From: Salvator merianae
Taxonomy: Eukaryota; Chordata; Lepidosauria; Squamata; Teiidae
DNA: 64,000 bases
Assembly: GCA_003586115.2 (NCBI GenBank)
Contig: QVOM02000073.1
Location: 49,241,650-49,305,649, forward strand
Reading direction: 5' to 3'
Below are positions 56,511 to 64,000 of the stretch, in pieces (within the stretch, counting starts at the first letter, position 1; the number at the start of each line of letters is the position of its first letter). The translations under genes and the position numbers were made by a program. Below the pieces are notes generated by a model, which saw only the letters and a program-made list of their open reading frames with translations, had not been told where the DNA came from and did no database searches.

Positions 56511-57656
56511 CATAAGCCCTGTTACACTCACCTTCATCCCTTTAACCTTAAATGACGGCCATTATATCAACTAGAGTTTATATGCCAAAGCTGGATAGAC
56601 TGGATTTGTTCCAAGTCTTTTGTGCTTAGTAATATTTAAGTTGAATTAATGTATGAATACAGTTAAGCCTCATTTTTAATTGTCCTTCTACTATTCCCTT
56701 CTCTACAAAATGAAATACTTAATACTTAATACACCCTTCTTTCGGAGAGCTTTCACTAGTTATCCTGCAAATAGTCTTGCATTTTACTCTCTATTAGTTG
56801 TCTTTAAAAGTTCTGCCCTTATCTGTTTCTTCTTTCAAAGAATGTGCCAAAGAACTACATGTTCCTGTGTTTCAACATGCAGTAGATTCGAGTCCCTTGG
56901 GCAGCTAGCCTAGACATATAGAGGCCTGCCCAATGGCAGAAAAAGGCCGGCATGATGAGAACTAAATCCTCTTATTATTTATTTATGTTAGACACAAAAA
57001 GTAGGTTTCAAATTTGATCATGCTAAATAACAATAGTAGCACTTGTCCTGCTGAGGTGTTAATGATTTCACAAACACAAGAAATACTAGAGCCATACTGT
57101 TGTGGTATTCTGAAATACAGATTGCTTAATGAAATAACAGAAGGCAGGCTTACCATTCAACTTTTCACTCAACATAATCAAATATTGTTTTTACTAGTAG
57201 ATTGTTTAAAAGGAACAACTTTAATAAAGCCACCTAATTCGGCTGTGCATCTCATCTCTGGAGGCTTACCTATTCTGGATTTATTCTAAATGATCATCTG
57301 TGAAATGACATGAAAGGCTTTCTAATACAGAAAGATTTTAATATTGTGGGAAAAGCGCTAAATAATCCTGTACTGAGTCTATATCGCTCATGTATAAACT
57401 TGAAGTAAAGCAAACCTCAGGAATATTTAGGAGAGTGAGAGACTGAGGATCTGATGAATGTCACCTTGGCTCCTGTGCCTGCTGCAGTTTCTGGAAAACC
57501 TTCAAGTTTCACTGGTGGGACTGTTGCTGCTACAGAAATGCTGGCAGTGGGGAGACATTGCAGGACTGGACCCAAGCAAGCTCCAAGCCATTAAGAACAC
57601 CTGCCTGGCTCTGTAGGACTATAGGCTTGCTGCTTGTGGCAGCAGGCTCACTATTT

Positions 57657-58545
57657 GCATTTTTATCCCGCCCTATACCTGAAGGTCTCAGGGAGGGTTA
57701 CAACAATTAAAAAACAACAACAACAACAAAAACATAAAAGGCATTAAATAAAGCAGTAGTCTGAAAATAGGGAGGGAAAGCTGTACCTTTAGCCAAAGGC
57801 AAGGGTAAATAGGTGCGTCTTTATTGTTCTCCTTAAGACGTAAAGTGAAGAAGCTTGACGCACTTCGGGGAAGAGCGTTCCACAGTCTGGGGGCCACCAC
57901 TGAAAAGGCCTCTCCCCAGTGCCCTTTAGCTATTGAAAGTGGTGGTACAACCTCATCTGCAGATCTTAAGGCACTGGCAAGTTGATATGGGAGAAAACGC
58001 TCCTTTAGGTATTTGGGGCCCAAGCCATTTAGGATCTTATAGGTTAAGGTTAACACCTTGCATTGGGCTAGGTAGCAAATTGGCAGCCAGTGGAGCTCTT
58101 TTAAGACAGGCATGATATGCATCCGGCCAGCTGTTCCAGTCAGCAGTCTTGCTGCTGCATTCTGCACCAGCTGCAGCTTCCGAACCGTCTTCAAGGGCAG
58201 CCCCATGTAGAGCGTGTTACAGCAATCCAATCTGGAAGTTACCAGAGCATGGATTACTGTGGCCAGATTATCTCTGTCAAGAAGGGGTTGTAGTTGACGA
58301 ACCAGGCATAGCTGGAGGTATGCATTCTTGGCCACCACCTCCACTTGAGTTTCAAGGGTAAGCGTAGAGTCCAAGAGTACACCCAGATTCCGCACCTGTC
58401 CTTTCCAGGGCAAAGCAACCCCATCAAGGGCCAGATGCCTTCCACTAGTGAAGGGCAGGCACCAAAGGGAGTCACCACTTTTAGAACAATGAGGGCAAAC
58501 GCCACTCGTTTTGCCCCAGGACCTTAGAGATCTGTGGAAGGCTTT
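57657..58545 (-). mobile_element. L2-like LINE fragment (C-terminal RT region to 3' end)
   Basis: Minus-strand fragment with a 241-codon open frame (58413-57688). It encodes the post-RT domain: VRNLGVLLDSTLTLETQVE, then QNAAARLLTGTAG, LKELHWLPICY and WNALPRSASSFF. It ends at 57657-57710 with the tail wording ATCCCGCCCTATACCTGAAG read on the plus strand. The catalytic part of the RT is absent, so it is 5'-truncated. It lies inside the last SAR1B intron, in the same orientation as the gene. Confidence 0.88.
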
Positions 58546-60469
58546 GGGGTAGATGGTGGGAAGTTTAACTTGTATTTCATTTGTTTCATTATTTAATATT
58601 CTTTTAGCCTAACCATAATGCCTGTATTGGGGATGGGTAGGAATAATGTGCGAAGGCAAGGGAGAGGATTGCCATTGGGGGCAAACATCACTGTGGTGTC
58701 AGGCAGGGGCAGGTATGGTAGGCTGGGAGGCAGAAGACTTCGGGCATTTTCGCACTTACTACAATAGAACAGACTAATTAGTAAGATTTGCGCTTGCAGC
58801 AGCAGCTGTCTGCTGCAGGGGTGGGAGATCCATTAAGATGGTCCAGCCTCAGAGATTTTTGGAATCTGAGCGATTCCTGAATGCTGTAGGGGATTTTCTA
58901 GTTGACATGAGTGGTGCTCCTGCTAAGGCTCTGGTCTTGCTGCAAAATTGTGAGGTGATGAGGGCCATTCAATCGATCGCACCCATACACCTTCAATGCA
59001 CCTATGGAGCCTGTAAAACACCTTGATATTCTGTGATGCTATGGGTGATGATGGAGGAAGGTTAACAACTAGAGCACATGTGATATAAATCCTGCTGTGA
59101 GTCTGACAGAACATGGGTTACTGCATATTAGCATGCCTACCATGTGGCAGTGGTAATAGTAAAAAGGAATTATTTTTCTGCTACTATTACATCCCCAAGT
59201 GGCCATCCAGCAGAGTTTTTCCAAGTAGTAAATGATCTTTTAAGATCTAGCCTGAGGAAGCAAGGGTGGTTGCCAACTAACATCTGCTGTGACAAATTTG
59301 AAGGATACTTTGAGAGCAAAGTTGCTCAGATCCATAGGGGACTGGATGCCACAGCTGAAAAAAAATCTAAAGGAAGAATCCAGAGAACCGTCTGGTCCCA
59401 GTATCTTGGATCAGCTGCTTGCTGAGTTTCAGCCAACCATGTGCTCTCTGGATACTTGCCCATTTTGGCTGATAAAAGCAAGTGGTAGGGTATGACTAGG
59501 TGGGTTCAGGGAGTGATGAATACCTCCTTGAGAGATGGGGGGTTGCACTGGCTCCTAAAGAGGCAGGGGTGCACCCGCTTCTCAAGAGGTCCTCCCTAGA
59601 TCCAGTTGAGCTAAACAGCTACCGCCCAGTGGCTAATATACACTTCCTGGGCAAGGTACTTGAGAAGGTCATGTCTACCCAACCACAAGCTTGTTTGGAG
59701 GAAGCTGATCCTTTTCAATCTGACTTCAGACCCGGATATAGCATTGAAACTGCCTTGGTTGCCCTGGTTGATGACCTCTGAAAGAAAGACAGGGGAAGTG
59801 TCACCCTGTTGGTTTTCCTGGACCTCTCAGCAGCCTTTGCTACCATTGACTACTGCAGTCTTCTGGAAAGGCTATGGAGTTTGGAAGTTAGAAGCACTGC
59901 ATTGCAATGGTTTCACTCCTATCCCCAAGGCTAATGCCAGAGAACAGTTATGAAACACTACTGCTCGATGCCCTGGGAACATACCTGTGGGATTCCTCAG
60001 GGACTGCTCTTATCTCCCATGCTCTTTGATATCTTTTAGCATCTGAAGCCACTGGGAAAGGTCATCAGGAGTTTTGGGGTATCAATAAACAGATGATACA
60101 CGCTCTATCTCTCCATGCCATCTTAATTAGGAGAGGCAGTTGAAGTGCTAGAAAGGCGCTTGGAGGCAGTAATGGGCTGGATGGGGGCTAATAAACTGGA
60201 GTTTAATCCAGACAAGATAGTTTGGAAGCTGCAGCTACTGCAGAATGCAGCTGCTAGACTGTTTACTGGCACTGCTGGACAGACACAGATCACACTGGTT
60301 CTAAAACAACTGCACTATCTGCCTATCTGCCACTGAGCCCAGTTCATGGAATTAACATTATCTAAGGGAACTCTTTCTCTTGTATAGATGTGCTCATGCC
60401 CTAAGATCTGTCAGCAAGGTTCTCTTGGGTGTGACACCCCCTTCAGCAGTTAAGGGGATGGGGACACAT

Positions 60470-60578
60470 AGAAGAAGAAGAGGAGGAGGAGGAAGAAGAA
60501 GAAGAAGGAGAAGAAGAAGGAGAAGAAGAAGGAGGAGGAAGAAGAAGAAGAAGGAGAAGAAAAGGAGAAGAAGAAGAA
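60470..60578 (+). repeat. 109-bp uninterrupted purine tract (GAA/GGA)n
   Basis: Every plus-strand base from 60470 to 60578 is A or G, mostly GAA, GGA and AGGAGG triplets. It is followed by (AAC)n to about 60600. It forms the tail of the minus-strand SINE. Such tracts can adopt triplex structures; that is a general property, not shown here. Confidence 0.9.
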
Positions 60579-60875
60579 CAACAACAACAACAGCAACAAC
60601 TTGGTTTTTATACCCCGCTTTTCTCGGCCAAAGCTGACTCAAAGCGGCTTACAAGGTTATTTTTCACCCGAAGGCTTACCTCTGTCTATCTTCCGCATCA
60701 CACAATGTGATGCTCCCTATTTATCTACTTGCAATTACTTGCTTTCGAACAGCTAGGTTGGCTGGAGCTAGAGGCCAGTAGAGGGCGCTCATCCCCTCTA
60801 CATGGCAGACAGGGGCCTTGAACTCCGATCCTCCTATTGAAAGATCAGTGCCTTAGCCTTCTGCGCCACCGTACA
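60470..60875 (-). mobile_element. tRNA-derived SINE nested in the L2-like LINE
   Basis: On the minus strand the head at about 60875 carries a pol III A-box-like TGGCGCAGAAGGC (60868-60856) and a B-box-like GTTCAAGGC (within 60826-60814), spaced as in a tRNA gene. Downstream there is a short body, then an L2-like tail (plus-strand wording TTTTTATACCCCGCTTTTCT), then (GTT)n and (CTT)n on the minus strand. The tail being like the L2 tail suggests it used the L2 machinery. Flanking ACAT on both sides (before 60470 and after 60872) may be a short target duplication, but this is weak. Confidence 0.75.
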
Positions 60876-61176
60876 TCTGAGGGTATTCTCAGTAATAGCC
60901 CCCAGACTATGGAACAGCCTTCCTTCCAAGATACGCCAGACACTTTTATTGTATATATTTAGACATTTGGTGAAGATGAACCTCTTTATCCTGGCCTTTG
61001 GCTGAGGGAACAGCATCCCCACCTCATGCAGCACTGTTACTGTTTTAGATAATCTATTTTATCTGTTTTTATAATGGTTTTATTGTGACCCACACTGAGA
61101 CCACGGGGTATAAATATAAATAAATAAATAAATAAATAAAATATACCAGAATTATATGTAACAAAAGTGTTAATAC

Positions 61177-61308
61177 CTTTCCTGTTGTTTGGCCATACAA
61201 GCCAAACATCTCTCGTAATCTTTCTTCACTGATGGCTTCTGGTCTATCAATCTTGTTCCCAAGAATTAGGATAGGCACATTAGCTATAGTTTCATCTGTC
61301 ATTAGTGC
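61177..61308 (-). CDS. SAR1B: SAR1B penultimate coding exon (44 residues, NKxD motif)
   Basis: Minus-strand exon of exactly 44 codons, phase 0 at both ends, with a pyrimidine-rich acceptor ending TTCTTAG (61315-61309) and a GTATTA donor (61176-61171). It encodes about residues 117-160 of SAR1B. NKID, the guanine-base-recognising G4 motif, falls at predicted residues 134-137. The segment [18 protein letters not shown] followed by [14 protein letters not shown] matches SAR1B; SAR1A has TDAISEEKLREIF here. SAR1 binds GTP at the ER membrane and recruits SEC23/SEC24; in people loss of SAR1B blocks chylomicron export. The preceding exons (GTP-binding P loop and switch regions) are not found between 61309 and 64000, so the upstream intron is longer than 2.69 kb and the gene runs off the window. 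Confidence 0.97.
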
Positions 61309-61710
61309 CTAAGAAGAGGGGAAAAAACCACATCTTTTAGATTTCACACAGCCACAGACAACACATATAAACAGAAAATAAGCTGAACTCCTAAAATCCT
61401 CAGTAAGAGAAAGGTGATAAATTTATATCACCTCTTACTGAACTAAAAATTGGAAGTTAAAAATTGGAAAAATTCAGAAATCACTGATCATAACATAGCT
61501 AGCCTCCAAGCAATAACACTGGTGAGATTAAACAGTGAAAGAAAATATTGTGTACCTTAGCAAACTGATACAGATGCAAAAGAAAGTAAATGACTTAGAA
61601 TTAAAAATTAAGCAACAAAAATCTGCACGTGTATCACATTAAAAAACTAGAATATATTCAAAACTATCATAAGGATCTGTAAAACCTGCTAAATAACCAT
61701 GCCTAAATTA

Positions 61711-61923
61711 AGGCTGCATACACACATACTAAAGAAAAGTCCTTCTGAAACAGCTTAGAGCTGGTTTGCAGGTGGGACTGTTCACACGCCAGTCTATCTG
61801 CCCCCTCTCACAATATGCTAGGCTAGACAAAGCAGATTAAAAGTGGGATGAGAACACTTGGGTAACTGGCTACTGCCTCTAAGGTGCTTTTGAGCCACAT
61901 TTTTCTATTTGTGAATGCAGCCT
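61711..61923. mobile_element. Short inverted-repeat element, family D, second copy
   Basis: Ends AGGCTGCATACACACATACT and reverse complement AGGCTGCATTCACAAATAG. The right arm, reverse complemented, has GCACCTTAGAGGCAGTAGCC, matching the left arm at 41393. About 213 bp, in the upstream SAR1B intron. Confidence 0.6.
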
Positions 61924-62514
61924 GATTTTTTCATCTTTACTCCATTTAAAATGAACAGAATACAAGCGCAAATAACAGAAATCCAAAGAAACCAGCAAAT
62001 TAGCAGCAACATTGTTTTCAAAGACCTATTATCTTTGTTAATAAAAGATTAATGGTTTGTGCATCATTATTGTACGCCAGGGTCAATCTGTTCAGCTATT
62101 TGAAATGGATCCATAAATGGATTAATAAGAAAACAACTATTTGTATAAATAGGAATCAATGAATCCTTCATGTGTGACCATTTCTGCCAAAGACTGCATT
62201 CTTCAAGATTTGAAAAATGGTAGCTGAATCTAACCCTTTGTTGCTCAGATTGTTCACAGAATTAACAGCAGTGTGTCACAAATCTGACGATAGACATCAG
62301 CGCAATCCAAGCCTTAGCAATGCTAGACTTAGTGAGGTTTGCTCAATCAGGAAATAATGCATGGGGAGAGCTTGACTTGTGCCGCAAATGTAAAGCTCCT
62401 GTTAGCTGGTACCACATCAGGCTGCCTCAGCATTCCCAAATGTGGCTGAATTATGCTATAGCATATCTACTGGAAATTTAAAGGAACCTTATTCACATTT
62501 CACAGCATCCTGCC

Positions 62515-62600
62515 TTTATTTATTTTAATCGTTGAACTCTCCCTGGAGACTTCAGGGTATTGGACAAGGTATGAATGTAAATAATAGCAACCATAAAAGA
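62515..62600 (+). mobile_element. L2-type 3' tail, diverged
   Basis: TTGAACTCTCCCTGGAGAC, TCAGGGTATTGGACAAGG and GAATGTAAATAATAGC follow the L2 tail pattern. In the upstream SAR1B intron. Confidence 0.45.
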
Positions 62601-63256
62601 AACAAAAATCACATTCAAAATAAAATCAGGAATTCTCTAGGTATGGATGATACAAATATATTAAGCAGAAAAAAACACAGGATAAAAATTAATGGACATT
62701 TTCAGAATTTGCTAAATTTTCCAATATTTTTGTGCTCATCACATTCCCACTGGAGGATTTGTTTTTACACACAGAAGTGGAGCTCTCCATCCACCACCAT
62801 CCCAGAGACTGGATCTCAAGATTTGCAGAATACAATTCAGAAGATCCTAGAAGTCTTGGTATTGAATTTTACAGAACAGAACTCCAATACTCATACTTAT
62901 TATGGTTTTGCTTAATTTCATACTCAGTTTATAAATGAGTTATTACTGACTCACTGTTTCATGGATAATGTTAGGTTTAAATTGCATAACTTTGTCAATC
63001 TATCTTTTTCTGTTTCTTCTAATGTGCACTTTTAAAATAACTAAATAAAGCGTAAAATGAACAGACAAGAGTATGTAGAAGGCAGGAAATAGGCATGTCA
63101 GCCAAGATGGGTGATCCACCTATCCAAACCACATTTGAGGCAGATGTGTCACTGCCAGCACATGGACAAAAAAGATGTGTCTTATTTTATGGTTTTTGAT
63201 GGCAATGGCCTTTTTCCTTGGCCTAAATGAAGTTTGGCATAACACCATATAACTAA

Positions 63257-63455
63257 GGGAATGCCTGTAGCTCTGCGGTAGATCGAACATCCTGGAAAGC
63301 TGAGGGTCTCTGCTTCAATCCTCAGTCTCCCCTTAGATGTCAGCAATGGCAAACCATTTCTGTATCTCTGCCAAGAAAATTGCACAGAAGTGCCCACTGG
63401 AGTGTCCATGCAGTCAACCAGAAGTCAGACACAACTCGATGATATCTAACACCGC
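63257..63455 (+). mobile_element. tRNA-derived SINE, Sauria-like
   Basis: Head GCCTGTAGCTCTGCGGTAGA, body GCAATGGCAAACCATTTCTG and TCTGCCAAGAAAATTGC, 3' end GTCAGACACAACTCGATGAT. The 3' part resembles the Bov-B-related tail of the squamate Sauria SINE. Upstream SAR1B intron. Confidence 0.82.
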
Positions 63456-63751
63456 CATCACCATATAATTAAGGTGAAACTCTGAATGGATATGGCCACC
63501 TGAAAGACATTGTGGCCAGGAAGAAAGATGAATGCAGACTTTTAGCAGTACCAATGCTACTATTTTATTTGCTTACATACAATTTTCTTCAAGTGCACCC
63601 AAAAAATGTCTTAAGGAAACAACAGCTGGCTGCTGCTTTACATATTTGCTATACCTTTGCTTTTATTTTTCCAAAAAATCAATAAAACTTTTTGGCCCTG
63701 CATAGAACTGTCTGGAGAAAAGAAAGGGTGCAAAGTCATGTTCAGATGCCC

Positions 63752-63940
63752 TGGTTGTTGAGTACCACTGAGTCATGGCCAACTTCTAATTGACTTGATA
63801 GGCATCATTATACAGTTTTCTAGGCAGAGATACAGAAGTAGTTTGCCATGGCCTACTTTTTGGGAGAGGTTGGTGATCGAACTGGCAACCCTATGATTTC
63901 CAGGCAGTTTGCTCTATCCCTGAATTACAGCCACTCCGCA
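63752..63940 (-). mobile_element. tRNA-derived SINE, Sauria-like
   Basis: Minus strand: head GAGTGGCTGTAATTCAGGG (A box decayed), body AGGCCATGGCAAACTACTTC, TCTGCCTAGAAAACTG, 3' end TGGCCATGACTCAGTGGTAC. Inverted relative to the copy at 63257, about 300 bp away. Confidence 0.8.
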
Positions 63941-64000
63941 ATTGGGGTATTACCAATGTATAATACTAAATAAAGCTAGAAGGAAGAAAAGAATAGTTTA

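Larger units (their letters stand above)
59140..61138 (+). mobile_element. L2-like LINE, dead, interrupted by a SINE
   Basis: Plus-strand element in the last SAR1B intron, opposite to the gene. Pieces in order: an RT N-terminal section around 59500-59781 (LNSYRPVANIHFLGKVLEKV, FQSDFRPGYSIETALVALVD), a frameshifted palm region with remains of DDT at about 60090, the post-RT domain (LQNAAARLFTGTAG, LKQLHYLPICH) to 60336, a SINE at 60470-60875, and the 3' end. The 3' UTR ends with TGAGACCACGGGGTATAAAT and a (TAAA)n tail at 61110-61140. Several frameshifts make it inactive. No endonuclease domain is visible upstream. Confidence 0.87.
56185..61176 (-). other. SAR1B: SAR1B last intron (4,992 bp, phase 0, GT-AG)
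   Basis: Both splice sites are canonical on the minus strand. The intron contains a tRNA-derived SINE at 56329-56510, an L2-like LINE fragment on the minus strand at 57657-58545, and a longer L2-like fragment on the plus strand at 59140-61138 that itself carries a SINE and a long purine tract. The segment at 56511-57656 shows nothing recognisable. Confidence 0.93.
61924..64000 (-). other. SAR1B: Upstream SAR1B intron, continues past the window
   Basis: No further SAR1B exon is legible here. Contains an L2-type tail and two Sauria-like SINEs. Confidence 0.75.

Noticed and set aside
60380..60642. Poly-Arg and poly-Leu frames
   Set aside because: Translation of the (GAA/GGA)n tract.
60814..60875. 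Second tRNA-like head
   Set aside because: Part of a SINE with an L2-like tail inserted in a LINE.
62532..62915. 127-codon frame in the upstream SAR1B intron
   Set aside because: Begins in an L2-type tail and runs through intronic AT-rich DNA; no match to any SAR1B exon.
61309..64000. Earlier SAR1B exons
   Set aside because: Looked for the exon encoding the switch II to DCAD region on the minus strand; nothing legible, so it must lie beyond the window.

Overview
The window is vertebrate nuclear DNA, most likely from a squamate reptile (lizard or snake; a gecko-like genome would fit, but the species cannot be fixed from the sequence). Three things point this way: GT-AG spliced exons of a conserved animal gene; a mix of CR1, L2-like, L1 and Penelope-like retroelements, a Ty3/gypsy chromovirus and many short hAT-like elements; and a tRNA-derived SINE whose 3' part resembles the squamate Sauria SINE. 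No bacterial genes, operons, CRISPR arrays or RNA genes were found.

The only host gene I can name is SAR1B, on the minus strand at the right end. Its last two coding exons (61308-61177 and 56184-56068) encode residues of about 117-198 of this COPII small GTPase, with a phase-0 intron of 4,992 bp between them. The earlier exons should lie beyond the right edge. Its 3' UTR runs leftward from 56067, with an unresolved end. The intron carries two L2-like LINE fragments in opposite orientations, one interrupted by a SINE.

The 54 kb downstream of SAR1B (positions 1-54,000) holds no exon I can assign. It is single-copy, AT-rich DNA broken up by transposable elements: CR1 copies at 4092-5130 and 11545-12842 (the second with an unbroken 399-codon RT frame); a Penelope-like GIY-YIG fragment near 20.5-21.5 kb; a decayed chromovirus at 34.3-36.3 kb split by a hAT-like element; an L2-like LINE at 44.9-47.5 kb split by an internally deleted L1; four hAT-like elements with 8-bp target duplications; and several unnamed palindromic families, the largest with five copies. 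A TATA- and AP-1-bearing GC-rich stretch (16.0-16.8 kb) and a homeodomain-motif-rich stretch (25.6-26.3 kb) are the best regulatory candidates.

No new multi-gene system was found. The notable content is the layered insertion history, in which several events are datable relative to each other by their target-site duplications, plus the unnamed repeat families.
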